Assembly: GCF_030264295.1 (NCBI RefSeq) | Contig: NZ_CP127173.1 | Location: 5,153,501 to 5,217,500 of the forward strand | Source: Amycolatopsis nalaikhensis | GTDB lineage: Bacteria > Actinomycetota > Actinomycetes > Mycobacteriales > Pseudonocardiaceae | DNA length: 64,000 nucleotides | Direction of reading: 5' to 3' | Shown: in pieces, positions 41,596 through 49,643 of the stretch | Position numbering within the stretch: the stretch's first letter is position 1 | Layout: each line of letters opens with the position of its first letter | Translations under genes and position numbers: made by a program | The notes under the pieces: generated by a model | Database searches by the model: none | What the model was told of the DNA's origin: nothing | The model's input: only the letters and a program-made list of their open reading frames with translations

Positions 41596-42618
41596 ATGCG
41601 CATCGTGGTCACCGGAGCGACCGGGAACATCGGCACCGGCGTCGTCGCCGCCTTGGACGCCGACCCGGAGGTCGGGTCGGTCGTGGGCGTGGCGCGACGG
41701 GCGGCGGCCGGGACCGTGCGGGCCGACGTCGAGCGCGACGACCTGGTGCCGCTCTTCCGGGGCGCGGACGTCGTCGTGCACCTGGCGTGGCTCTTCCAGC
41801 CGACGCGGCGTCCGGAGCGCACGTGGCGCGCCAACGTGCTCGGGTCGCTGCGGGTGTTCGACGCGGTGGCCGCGGCGGGGGTGCCGAAGCTGGTGTACTC
41901 GTCGTCGGTCGGCGCGTATTCGCCGCGCGAGGACGACGAGCCGGTGACCGAGGACTGGCCGACGCACGGCTGGCCCGGCGCGGCGTACACGCGCGAAAAG
42001 TCTTACGTGGAGCGGTATCTCGACGCGTTCGAGCTGCGGCACCCGAAGCTCGACGTGGTCCGCGTCCGGCCCGGGTTCGTGTTCCAGCGGGCGGCGGCGT
42101 CGGAACAGCGGCGGTTGTTCGGCGGGCCGTTCGTGCCGGGGTCGCTGGTGCGGCCGGGCCTGGTCCCGGTGGTGCCGGACGTGCCGGGGCTGCGCGTCCA
42201 GGTGGTGCACACGGCGGACTTGGCCGACGCGATCCGCCGGACGGTGACGCGGCCGGTGCGCGGGGCGTTCAACGTCGCGACCGGCCCGGTGGTGGACCCG
42301 AAGTTCGTCGCGGACCTGCTGGGCGCGCGCACGGTCCCGGTCCCGGCGGCGGCGGTCCGCGCGGCGGTGGCCGCGGCGTGGCGCCTGCACGCGACCCCGG
42401 CGACGCCGGGTCTGTTCGACGCGGTGCTGCGGCTCCCGGTGATGGCGACCGGGCGCGCGGAGTCCGAATTGGACTGGCGACCGCGGCACGACGCGGCGTT
42501 CACGGTGAAGGAGTTCTTGGCGGGCTTGCGATCGGGAGCCGGGGCGGACACGGCGCCGTTGGCCCCGGACGGCACCCGGCTGCACGAGATCGCGACCGGC
42601 GTCGGCCGCCGTCCCTAG
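41596..42618 (+). CDS. NAD-dependent epimerase/dehydratase (extended SDR)
   Basis: A 340-residue Rossmann protein: MRIVVTGATGNIGTGVV at the N-terminus, VVVHLAWLFQPTR, KLVYSSSVGAYSPR and the YxxxK catalytic pair in AAYTREKSYVERYLD. It resembles UDP-glucose 4-epimerase-like proteins found in actinomycetes, with a longer C-terminal helical part. The substrate is unknown. Its last four bases overlap the convergent DUF4383 stop. Confidence 0.9.
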   Translation: MRIVVTGATGNIGTGVVAALDADPEVGSVVGVARRAAAGTVRADVERDDLVPLFRGADVVVHLAWLFQPTRRPERTWRANVLGSLRVFDAVAAAGVPKLVYSSSVGAYSPREDDEPVTEDWPTHGWPGAAYTREKSYVERYLDAFELRHPKLDVVRVRPGFVFQRAAASEQRRLFGGPFVPGSLVRPGLVPVVPDVPGLRVQVVHTADLADAIRRTVTRPVRGAFNVATGPVVDPKFVADLLGARTVPVPAAAVRAAVAAAWRLHATPATPGLFDAVLRLPVMATGRAESELDWRPRHDAAFTVKEFLAGLRSGAGADTAPLAPDGTRLHEIATGVGRRP

Positions 42619-43079
42619 CCCTGGCCCTGTTTTTCCGGTTCGGGGTAACGGCCGCGCGCGCGATCGGCCGCCGTCGTCGCGATCCCGGCGGCGATCATCG
42701 CGACGCCCAGCGCGAGGTGCAGCCAGTCGTCGGCGTTGTCGAGCGGGAGGAAGTTGGCCGGGCTGTCGTGGTCCAGCGCGAGGCCGAACACCCAGAGCAG
42801 GACGTAGAGCCCGCCGCCGAGCATCAGAAAGGCCCGCGAACCGCCGTCGCGCCGGGCCGCGAGGACGCCGAGCACGCCGAAGGCCAGGTGGACGAAGTTG
42901 TGCAGCACGGACACGGTGAACAGGCCGAACAGCCGCGCGCCCGACTCGTGGCCGGCGAACCGCAGATCGGCGTAACCCGCGGTGATGCCAGGGACGAACC
43001 CCAGCACGCCGACCAGCAGGAACGCGATCCCGAACAGCAGGGCGGCGGCGCGGGCCGCGCTCCGGGCTTCCTTCGTCAT
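42615..43079 (-). CDS. DUF4383 membrane protein
   Basis: A 154-residue protein with four hydrophobic segments (AALLFGIAFLLVGVLGFVP, LFGLFTVSVLHNFVHLAFGVLGVL, AFLMLGGGLYVLLWVFGLAL, DDWLHLALGVAMIAAGI). The VLHNFVHLAFG and DDWLHLALG motifs with conserved His are typical of DUF4383. ATG 43079 follows GGAGG with good spacing. Function unknown. Confidence 0.9.
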   Translation of the reverse strand: MTKEARSAARAAALLFGIAFLLVGVLGFVPGITAGYADLRFAGHESGARLFGLFTVSVLHNFVHLAFGVLGVLAARRDGGSRAFLMLGGGLYVLLWVFGLALDHDSPANFLPLDNADDWLHLALGVAMIAAGIATTAADRARGRYPEPEKQGQG

Positions 43080-43138
43080 GACGCCTCCGGGTGGTCGCCG
43101 AAGTGCCGGACTACCCGGGTGCGGACCGGACAAACCCG

Positions 43139-43420
43139 TCAGGCGAGCTCGGAGGAGACGACGGCCGGCAGCTCGCGGAGCCGGTCGAGCAGGGGCTCGA
43201 TCTCGTCAGCGGCCAGCAGGACGGCGCAGACCATGCTGCTTTCGCGGACGCCGTCCTTGATGTCGACGGAGAGTTCGTGCACGAGGCGGCCGTCCCGGGC
43301 CAGGGCGCCGACGAGGCCGGGGACCTCCTCGACACCACCGACGAAGTAGGTGGCGATCCGGCGGCGCAACAGCATGGCCGAGCGCGGCGCGGGGACGGCG
43401 AAGGAAGCGGGACTGGACAT
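43139..43420 (-). CDS. Hypothetical 93-residue protein, ACT-like alternation
   Basis: A small soluble protein with ATG 43420 and GGAG upstream. The secondary-structure pattern (strand-helix-strand-strand-helix-strand in IATYFVGG..VPGLVGALARDG..VHELSVDIKDG..SMVCAVLLAADEIEPLLDRLREL) resembles an ACT-type regulatory fold, but I do not recognise a family. Upstream there is a possible leaderless leader peptide with a strong hairpin at its stop codon (43516-43566). An earlier start in the repeat region is rejected because it would translate family A and C repeat DNA. Confidence 0.6.
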   Translation of the reverse strand: MSSPASFAVPAPRSAMLLRRRIATYFVGGVEEVPGLVGALARDGRLVHELSVDIKDGVRESSMVCAVLLAADEIEPLLDRLRELPAVVSSELA

Positions 43421-43515
43421 GGCTGATCTCCACGGTGAGAGCGAAAGGGGATCGGGGCCAGGTCCCGAGAGGTGCGGAATCCGCGGTCGACGACGCAGCG
43501 CGCCGGCGACCTGGT

Positions 43516-43566
43516 TCAGCCGGCGCGCCGGGTTACGAATCGCGAAGAAGCGACGAGGCGCAGCAC
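43516..43566 (-). promoter_or_regulatory. Possible leader peptide and attenuator hairpin
   Basis: On the minus strand TAGCCT (43573-43578) lies six bases before GTG 43566, which opens a 16-codon frame (VLRLVASSRFVTRRAG) ending at 43516. At its stop, GCGCGCCGGC and GCCGGCGCGC form a 10-base stem. The gene at 43420 follows. This looks like a leaderless leader peptide with an attenuator, but the peptide has no diagnostic run of one amino acid. Confidence 0.35.
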
Positions 43567-43611
43567 GGCGACAGGCTAACACGACCCCCGCGCGCCGAGG
43601 CAAGTCTCGGG

Positions 43612-43664
43612 GTCGCGAATGACTCATTGGGGACTTCTGGGGTCGCGAATGAGTCATTCGCGAC
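43612..43664. repeat. Family A intergenic inverted repeat (copy 4)
   Basis: A 53-base element of the GTCGCGAATGA/TCATTCGCGAC subtype. The first core is TGACTCA and the second TGAGTCA, 30 bases apart. It is the first of three elements packed into the 454-base gap at 43421-43874; the rest of that gap is described under the leader peptide. Confidence 0.9.
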
Positions 43665-43697
43665 CTCGGCGCTGGTCGCGGGGCCGGGGGGCGGGGG

Positions 43698-43750
43698 GTC
43701 TTGAATGAGTCATTCAGGACCTCCGACGCCCTGAATGACTCATTCAAGAC
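43698..43750. repeat. Family A intergenic inverted repeat (copy 5)
   Basis: A 53-base element of the GTCTTGAATGA/TCATTCAAGAC subtype, 33 bases after copy 4. Both subtypes thus occur side by side, each with its own matched arms. Confidence 0.9.
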
Positions 43751-43772
43751 GCCGCTGGTCGGGTCGGGTGGT

Positions 43773-43855
43773 GGGCTGAAGGGGACTTTCCTGGCATCAG
43801 ATGCGAGGAAAGTCCCCTTCAGCGCATCAGATGCGATCAACGTCCCCTTCAGCCC
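43773..43855. repeat. Family C intergenic inverted-repeat element (copy 2)
   Basis: An 83-base element whose stem is GGGGACTTTCCT with AGGAAAGTCCCC; copies 1 and 3 have GGGCCCTTTCCT with AGGAAAGGGCCC, a two-sided compensating change. GCATCAGATGC cores are 30 bases apart. It ends 20 bases before the HTH regulator's stop codon. Confidence 0.9.
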
Positions 43856-43874
43856 ACCGGAGACTCCGACCGGG

Positions 43875-44834
43875 TCAGCTTGCGCGGATCACGCCCTGGC
43901 CGAGCGGCGTCACCTCGTGGACCTGCGCCTTCCCGACCCGCGCGCTCGTGATCAGCCCGCTGGACCGCAGCACCGATGCGTGCTGACTGGCCGTCGCCAG
44001 CGACGTCCCCGCCCGGGATGCCAGCTCGCTCGTGTTGCACCGGCCCGCCGCGATCGTCACCAGCACCCGAGCGCGCGTGTGGCCCAGCAGCGCCGCCAGG
44101 GCCGCGCCCGGCTCGGCGTCGCTGTCGATGCGGGGGTTGCTGATCGAACACACCAGTACCGGGGGCAGGCCCGGGTCCTTGCACGTCGTCGGCATGCCGT
44201 GCGCGAAGAACGACGGCACCAGCCGGAGCCCCCGGCCGTCCAGGTGCAGCTCCTGGTCCACCGGGAACCGAACCCTCAGCACCGGTGGGATCCACGTCAC
44301 GTCCGGGTGCACCGTCGACAGCAGCAGCTGCGGCCCACCTCGGTCCAGGTTCGCCCGCAACCGGGCCCGCTCGCGCGCCACCGCGTGCCGCACCGACGCC
44401 CAGTCCGGGGCCACGCACTGGCGGTAGTACCCGTGCAGGGCCGTGCCGAGGCGGTGCAGCTCCCGCTGCTCGCCCTCCGCCACGCCCCGCAGCCACGGCG
44501 GGACGCGCGTGCCCTGCGCCGCGAGCTCGGCGATGTCCGCCGCCACCTTGCGCTCCGGCGTCGCGAGCACCGCCAGGACGCCGTCCGCGATCGAGCGGGC
44601 TCCCGGTGGGGTCAGGAAGTCCGGGCAGTAGCCGTACGGCGGGACCGCCGACATCAGCAGCCGGCCCGAGCCGGCCACCGCCGCGCGCGAACCCCGGCGC
44701 CACTTGCCGAAGAACGGCTCGCCCTCCGGCCGCCGCATCCGGTAGCTGCTCATCAGCAGCTCCCACATCGGGTCGGCGTCCTCGGCGATGGTCACCTTCG
44801 CCAGGTCCGCGTCCGTGAAGTGGACTTTCAACAT
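43875..44834 (-). CDS. Winged-helix (ArsR-like) regulator with DUF5937-type N-terminus
   Basis: A 319-residue protein. The C-terminal winged HTH is GHTRARVLVTIAAGRCNTSELASRAGTSLATASQHASVLRSSGLITSARVGKAQVHEVTPLGQ, ArsR-like but without metal-binding cysteines. The N-terminal 240 residues (MLKVHFTDADLAKVTIAEDADPMWELLMSSYRMR...) match the DUF5937-plus-HTH architecture common in actinomycetes. The ligand is unknown. It is divergent from the conservon across a 308-base gap. Confidence 0.88.
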   Translation of the reverse strand: MLKVHFTDADLAKVTIAEDADPMWELLMSSYRMRRPEGEPFFGKWRRGSRAAVAGSGRLLMSAVPPYGYCPDFLTPPGARSIADGVLAVLATPERKVAADIAELAAQGTRVPPWLRGVAEGEQRELHRLGTALHGYYRQCVAPDWASVRHAVARERARLRANLDRGGPQLLLSTVHPDVTWIPPVLRVRFPVDQELHLDGRGLRLVPSFFAHGMPTTCKDPGLPPVLVCSISNPRIDSDAEPGAALAALLGHTRARVLVTIAAGRCNTSELASRAGTSLATASQHASVLRSSGLITSARVGKAQVHEVTPLGQGVIRAS

Positions 44835-45142
44835 CGCCCGCGCACCCCTTTCCGGCGCCGAGGGTAGCCCGGCGCCCGGCGGGACCCGCTTCCCGCCCCC
44901 GCCGGAAATTCACGGACATCGCGGGGAATTCCGGGTGATCTTGAATTGTTTCTTCACGCTCCGCGAGGGTAAAAAGCCGCGCTGTGGAAGTTCACCCTGT
45001 GTAGCTGATGCGTACGGGGGAAACGATCGGCTTTCCTTGACAACACCGGTGCCGCCGGGGTTACGTCTCTGGCCTGAATTCAACGGGAAAAGCACCCGTA
45101 AATCGTTCTCGGGCCACCGGTACGAATCGAGCCACGCCACTG
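44835..45142. other. Divergent intergenic region upstream of the conservon
   Basis: A 308-base gap, less GC-rich than its surroundings between about 44905 and 45130. I see no gene in it. A possible sigma-70-type promoter for the conservon is at 45037-45066. The remainder holds short AT-rich stretches with no strong repeat. Confidence 0.5.
45037..45066 (+). promoter_or_regulatory. Possible promoter of the conservon operon
   Basis: TTGACA (45037-45042) and TTACGT (45061-45066) with an 18-base spacer, about 75 bases before the first gene. The -35 is perfect and the -10 is weak. Confidence 0.4.
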
Positions 45143-47398
45143 ATGAAAGAAGACCGACCTCCATCCCGCCGTTCCCCCGCGTCCTGGAATCCCGGCAGCT
45201 GGCGGCTGCGCACCAAGATCTCCGTGGTGCTGCTGCTGCCCGTCCTGGTCGCCCTGCTGCTGGCCGGCGGCCGGGTGCAGGCCGAGCTCGCCGAAGCCGG
45301 CGCGCTCAGCGCCGTGCGTGACCAAATGCCGGTCGTGCAAGGGATTTCCGAACTCGGCGCGCTCGTCGACGACGAGATGATCAGCGACGGCGGGGCCGCG
45401 CAGACCGCCGCCGTCGACGCGAAAGCCGCCACCGTCCGCCACGACGCCGCCTTCGCGCAGCTCGGCCCGGAGCTCGCGCGGACATTGGAAGCTCAGCTGG
45501 CGAAATTGGCCGACCTGCGCGGGCAAAGCGGTTCCCCGGCCGAAAAGGTCACGGCTTACCACGACTTCGTCGTCGCGCTGAGCGAACTCGTCCCCGGTAT
45601 CGTCGGGCAGGCCGCGAATGCCGATCTCGCCGCGTCCGCCACCGTTGTGAAAGCATTTGTGCAGCTGAGGACCGGTCTCGCCGGGCAGGAAGCGCTGGGC
45701 GGGCGATCCGACGACGCTTCGGCGGTGGCCGGGGAACGCGTCGCCGCCGCCGAAGAAACGGTGCTCACCGGGCAGATCCGCCGGGCGCTGCCCGCCGGGG
45801 CGACGGCCGCGCGGTTCGCCGCGGCCACCAGTCCCGGGGCCGGCGGGCCCGCGGCCCGGCGCGCGGTGCTCGGAACCATCCTCTCCGAGCAGGTGAAAGC
45901 GCTTTCGGCGGCGGTCGGCGCGCAGACCAACCTCGCCCGCTCCGACGCGCTGCGCGACACCGCGCTGGTGCTCGCCGCGCTGCTGGGCGCGCTCGCCGTC
46001 GCCCTCGCCGTGGCCCGCTCGGTGGTCGCGCCGATCCGGCGGCTGCACGCGGCCGCGCTCGACACCGCGCGCCGCCGCCTGCCCGGCACCATCGAACGCA
46101 TCCGCGAGGGCGACGACGTCGACTGGCGCGCGACCCCGCCGCTCCCGGTCGACTCCGAGGAGGAGATCGGGCAGCTCGCGCGCGCCTTCGACGACATGCA
46201 CCGGCAGGCCGTGCGGCTGGCCGTCGGCGAGCAGGCCGAGATGCGGATCCAGGTCAGCGAGATGTTCATGACGCTCTCGCGCCGCAGCCAGTCGCTGGTC
46301 GAGCTGCAGCTGTCGGTGATCGAGGACCTCGAAGCCGACGAACAGGACCCGCAGCGGCTGGCCGAGCTGTTCCAGATCGACCACATCGCGACCCGGCTGC
46401 GGCGCAACGGCGAGAACCTGCAGGTGCTCGCGGGCGGTCGGCCGGTGCGCCGCGACGTCGGCCCGGTCGCGACGGTCGAGCTGCTGCGCGCGGCGACGTC
46501 GGAGGTCAAGGACTACCAGCGGGTCACGCTCGGCAACGCGCCGCGCGGGTCGGTGCAGTCCGAGGCCGCCGCCGACGTCGTGCACATCCTCGCCGAGCTG
46601 CTGGAGAACGCGATCCGGTCGTCGCCGCCGGACGAGCAGGTCGTGCTCACCGCCGACCGCGGCTTCGACGGCGGCGTGCTGATCGAGGTCGTCGACGTCG
46701 GGCTCGGCATGACCCGCGAGGACCTCGACGCGGCGAACGCCCGGCTGGCCGCCGGGGCCGCGGTGAGCCCGGAGACAACTCGCCGGATGGGCCTGTTCGT
46801 GGTGAGCAGGCTGGCCGCCACGCACGGGATCACCGTGCGGCTGCGGCCGACGACCACGCGGACCGCGAGCGCCGGCATCACCGCCAGCGTGCACGTCCCC
46901 GGCGTGCTGATCCTGGTCGACCTGCCGCAGCAGCGGCCGGGACTGCCGGGGCTGCCGTCGGCGCCGCCGACCGTCAACGGCACCGCCCGGCACGAGCTCG
47001 AACCCCGGTGGCCGGCCGAGGAGCCGGGCCCCGTCGTCGCGGAGCCGCCGCCGATGCCGACGCCGATCTTCGACCAGATGCTTTCGCACTGGTTCGCCGA
47101 AGCCCCCGCGAAGCCCGCGCGGGCGGGCGGCTGGGCGACCCCGGCCGACGACGTCCGGCAGGCCGCGGAAGCCGCCGTCGGCGAGCTGGACGACCTCGAG
47201 CTGACCGACTCGGGCCTGCCGACCCGGCGGCCGGGTGCCCAGCTCGCGCCGGGCTCGGTCGCACCGCGCGCGCCGCAGCCGCCGGACACCTCGTTCCGGG
47301 ACCCGGCCGCCGTGCGGAACAACCTGTCCCGGCACTACAGCGGGATGCGCGCGGCCCGCCACCGGGTCGCCGCCGAGCCGACGAAGGGGGAGCAGTGA
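45143..47398 (+). CDS. Conservon sensor histidine-kinase-like protein (CvnA)
   Basis: A 751-residue membrane protein. Membrane segments near 26-43 (ISVVLLLPVLVALLLAGG) and 272-292 (TALVLAALLGALAVALAVA) flank an extracellular nitrate-sensor-like helical domain. HAMP follows (VVAPIRRLHAAALD...). No canonical phospho-acceptor His box is obvious; the dimerisation stretch reads MFMTLSRRSQSLVELQLSVIEDLE, as in CvnA proteins. An HATPase domain follows with HILAELLENAIRSSPP and VDVGLGMTREDL, then a Pro-rich tail. Conservons assemble a membrane complex with the next three proteins, resembling eukaryotic G-protein signalling. Confidence 0.93.
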   Translation: MKEDRPPSRRSPASWNPGSWRLRTKISVVLLLPVLVALLLAGGRVQAELAEAGALSAVRDQMPVVQGISELGALVDDEMISDGGAAQTAAVDAKAATVRHDAAFAQLGPELARTLEAQLAKLADLRGQSGSPAEKVTAYHDFVVALSELVPGIVGQAANADLAASATVVKAFVQLRTGLAGQEALGGRSDDASAVAGERVAAAEETVLTGQIRRALPAGATAARFAAATSPGAGGPAARRAVLGTILSEQVKALSAAVGAQTNLARSDALRDTALVLAALLGALAVALAVARSVVAPIRRLHAAALDTARRRLPGTIERIREGDDVDWRATPPLPVDSEEEIGQLARAFDDMHRQAVRLAVGEQAEMRIQVSEMFMTLSRRSQSLVELQLSVIEDLEADEQDPQRLAELFQIDHIATRLRRNGENLQVLAGGRPVRRDVGPVATVELLRAATSEVKDYQRVTLGNAPRGSVQSEAAADVVHILAELLENAIRSSPPDEQVVLTADRGFDGGVLIEVVDVGLGMTREDLDAANARLAAGAAVSPETTRRMGLFVVSRLAATHGITVRLRPTTTRTASAGITASVHVPGVLILVDLPQQRPGLPGLPSAPPTVNGTARHELEPRWPAEEPGPVVAEPPPMPTPIFDQMLSHWFAEAPAKPARAGGWATPADDVRQAAEAAVGELDDLELTDSGLPTRRPGAQLAPGSVAPRAPQPPDTSFRDPAAVRNNLSRHYSGMRAARHRVAAEPTKGEQ

Positions 47399-47421
47399 AC
47401 ACGCGGCAGGAAGGAGCGGAA

Positions 47422-47829
47422 GTGGTCGACCAGTCCCGGAACTGGCTGGTGTCAGCGTTCACCGAGGAGGTGCCCGGCGTCGCGCACGCCGCGCTCGTCT
47501 CGGCTGACGGGCTGCTCGTGGCGGCGAACGAAACCCTGCCCCGCGACCGGGCCGACCAGCTCTCGGCGATCGCGTCCGGACTGGCGAGCCTCGCGCTCGG
47601 CACGGCCGACCTGTTCACCGCGGGCCGGGTCGTGCAGTCGGTGATCGAGATGGAGCAGGGTTTCCTCATGCTGATGAACGTCGGCGACGGCTCGAACCTG
47701 GTGGTGCTGGCCAACCCCGGCTGCGACATCGGGCTGGTGGGCTACGAGATGACGCTGCTGGTCGACCGGGTCGGGAAGATGGTCGAGACACCGGCGCGGC
47801 CGACGGCGTCCCCGGGAGCGGCCCGGTGA
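47422..47829 (+). CDS. Conservon roadblock/LC7 protein (CvnB)
   Basis: A 135-residue roadblock/LC7-domain protein: NWLVSAFTEEVPGVAHAALVSADGLLVAANETL, ASGLASLALGTADLF, GFLMLMNVGDGSNLVVLANPGCDIGLVGYEMTLLVDRVG. It probably acts as a GAP-like or scaffold partner for the GTPase encoded two genes downstream. GTG 47422 follows AAGGAG; an earlier GTG 47395 overlaps the CvnA stop and is also possible. It overlaps the DUF742 gene by four bases. Confidence 0.93.
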   Translation: MVDQSRNWLVSAFTEEVPGVAHAALVSADGLLVAANETLPRDRADQLSAIASGLASLALGTADLFTAGRVVQSVIEMEQGFLMLMNVGDGSNLVVLANPGCDIGLVGYEMTLLVDRVGKMVETPARPTASPGAAR

Positions 47830-48203
47830 CCGAAGGCCGGCGACGCGAAGGCGGGCGGCACGCGGCGTCGCTGGCCCGCCCGTACGCGTGGACCGCCGGC
47901 CGCACCCGGCCGACGGTGGACCTGGCGGTGGAAGCGCTCATCGAGACCACGCCGGAGGGGCGCGTGGCGCCCTACAGCCCGACCAACCCGCTCGCGGTGG
48001 TGACGCAGCTGTGCCTGCACCAGCGCTCGGTCGCGGAGGTCGCGGCCCACCTCGGCGTGCCGCTCGGCGTGGCCAGGGTGCTCATCGGCGACCTGCTGAC
48101 CGCGGGCCAGGTGTCCATCCGGGACACGCTCACCGCGGACGCCTCCTTCGACGAACGGAACGACCTGCTCGAAAGGGTCCTCAGTGGACTACGCGCACTC
48201 TGA
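47826..48203 (+). CDS. Conservon DUF742 protein (CvnC)
   Basis: A 125-residue DUF742 protein: SLARPYAWTAGRTRPTVDLAVEALIETTPEG, a winged-helix-like core (QRSVAEVAAHLGVPLGVARVLIGDLLTAGQVSI) and the closing LLERVLSGLRAL. The last 20 bases overlap the GTPase gene. Always found between the roadblock and GTPase genes in conservons. Confidence 0.93.
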   Translation: MTEGRRREGGRHAASLARPYAWTAGRTRPTVDLAVEALIETTPEGRVAPYSPTNPLAVVTQLCLHQRSVAEVAAHLGVPLGVARVLIGDLLTAGQVSIRDTLTADASFDERNDLLERVLSGLRAL

Positions 48204-48771
48204 CAAACGCATCACCTCGGCCAAGATCGTCGTGGCGGGCGGGTTCGGGGTCGGCAAGACGACGTTCGTCGGCGCCGTCTCGGAGATCAACCCGCTGCGC
48301 ACCGAGGCGCTGATGACGGCCGCGGCCGTCGGCGTCGACCGGACCGAAGCGGTGCCGGGGAAGTTCGCCACCACGGTCGCGATGGACTTCGGCCGGCTCA
48401 CCCTGGCCGAGGACCTGGTGCTCTACGTGTTCGGCACGCCGGGGCAGCACCGGTTCTGGTTCATGTGGGACGACCTCGTCTGCGGCGCGGTGGCGGCGAT
48501 CGTCCTGGTCGACACGCGGCGGCTGGCGGACTGCTTCGCGTCGATCGACTTCTTCGAGTCGCGCGGCCTGCCGTTCCTGGTGGCGGTGAACCAGTTCCAC
48601 GGCACCCGCCAGCACGCGCCCGACCAGGTGCGCGAAGCCCTCAAGATCTCGGCGGCGGTGCAGGTCGTCACGTGCGACGCGCGCTCGCCGGAGTCGACGA
48701 AACAGACGTTGATCGCCGCGGCGGAGCACGCCTTGGCGGAACTGCACGCGCCACGGCAGCGGCAAGCCTGA
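48184..48771 (+). CDS. Conservon small GTPase (CvnD)
   Basis: A 195-residue Ras-like GTPase. The P-loop is VVAGGFGVGKTTFVGAVSEI, the switch II region VLYVFGTPGQHRFWFMWDD, and the guanine-recognition site is replaced by VAVNQF with CDARSPES later, as usual for CvnD. The GTG start lies inside the DUF742 gene, so translation is coupled. It completes a four-gene conservon. Confidence 0.94.
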   Translation: MDYAHSDKRITSAKIVVAGGFGVGKTTFVGAVSEINPLRTEALMTAAAVGVDRTEAVPGKFATTVAMDFGRLTLAEDLVLYVFGTPGQHRFWFMWDDLVCGAVAAIVLVDTRRLADCFASIDFFESRGLPFLVAVNQFHGTRQHAPDQVREALKISAAVQVVTCDARSPESTKQTLIAAAEHALAELHAPRQRQA

Positions 48772-48783
48772 CAGGAGCACGGA

Positions 48784-49545
48784 ATGGACATGGACCACGA
48801 GGACTTCGCGATGGGCCACTGGCTCGTCGTGCTCGCCTACCTGACGTCGGTGGTGGGCTGCGCGCTCGGGCTCGCCTGCACGCTGCAGGCGCGGTCGACG
48901 GACAACGCGCGCACGCGGCTGATCTGGCTCGGGCTCGCGGCGGTGTCGATCGGCGGCGTCGGCATCTGGGTCATGCACTTCATCGCGATGCTCGGGTTTT
49001 CCACGCCCGGCCTGCCGGTGCGCTACGACGTCCTCCGCACGGCGCTGTCGGCGGTCCTGTCGGTGGCGGCGGTGTTCTGCGGGCTGCTCGTGTTCGGCGT
49101 CCGCAGCCGGTTCGCCTGGAAGCGGCTGCTGCTGGGCGGGGTGCTGACCGGGCTCGCGGTCAACGTCATGCACTACACGGGGATGTGGGCGGTGCAGATC
49201 AAGGGCACGATCGGCTACGACCCGACGCTGGTGGGGCTGTCGGTGGTGATCGCGGTCGTCGCGGCGACGGCGGCGCTGTGGTTCACGGTCGGGCTGGACA
49301 AGCTCCTGCCCCGGCTGGCGGCGGGCCTGGTGATGGGCGCGGCGGTGACCGGCATGCACTACACGGGCATGGCGGCGGTCCGCCTGCACCTGGACCCGGC
49401 GGCGCCGGACCCGTCCGGTACGGAGGTGTTTTCGTTCCTGTTCCCGGTGTTCGTGCTGGCGGCGCTGGCGATGGCGGTGCCGATCTGCGCGGTGCTGATG
49501 GCGTCGTCGAGCACGGAGGCGCCCCGCCCGACGACGGTCGCCTAG
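48784..49545 (+). CDS. MHYT-domain integral membrane sensor
   Basis: A 253-residue protein with seven hydrophobic segments and three copies of the MHYT motif: WVMHFIAMLG, NVMHYTGMWA and TGMHYTGMAA. MHYT domains are proposed to bind copper through the His/Met pairs and to sense oxygen, CO or NO. There is no attached output domain. It starts 12 bases after the conservon GTPase, so it is probably part of that operon and may be the conservon's sensor. Confidence 0.92.
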   Translation: MDMDHEDFAMGHWLVVLAYLTSVVGCALGLACTLQARSTDNARTRLIWLGLAAVSIGGVGIWVMHFIAMLGFSTPGLPVRYDVLRTALSAVLSVAAVFCGLLVFGVRSRFAWKRLLLGGVLTGLAVNVMHYTGMWAVQIKGTIGYDPTLVGLSVVIAVVAATAALWFTVGLDKLLPRLAAGLVMGAAVTGMHYTGMAAVRLHLDPAAPDPSGTEVFSFLFPVFVLAALAMAVPICAVLMASSSTEAPRPTTVA

Positions 49546-49560
49546 TGGCCGCCGTCCCGT

Positions 49561-49643
49561 GGGCTGAAGGGCCCTTTCCTTGCATCACACGCGAGGAAAG
49601 GGCCCTTCAGCCCATCTGATGAGAGGAACGTCCCCTTCAGCAC
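49561..49643. repeat. Family C intergenic inverted-repeat element (copy 3)
   Basis: An 83-base element with stem CTGAAGGGCCCTTTCCT/AGGAAAGGGCCCTTCAG in the gap between the convergent MHYT and thioesterase genes, overlapping the last seven bases of the latter. The ATCAGAT cores are degenerate here (ATCACAC, ATCTGAT). Confidence 0.9.
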
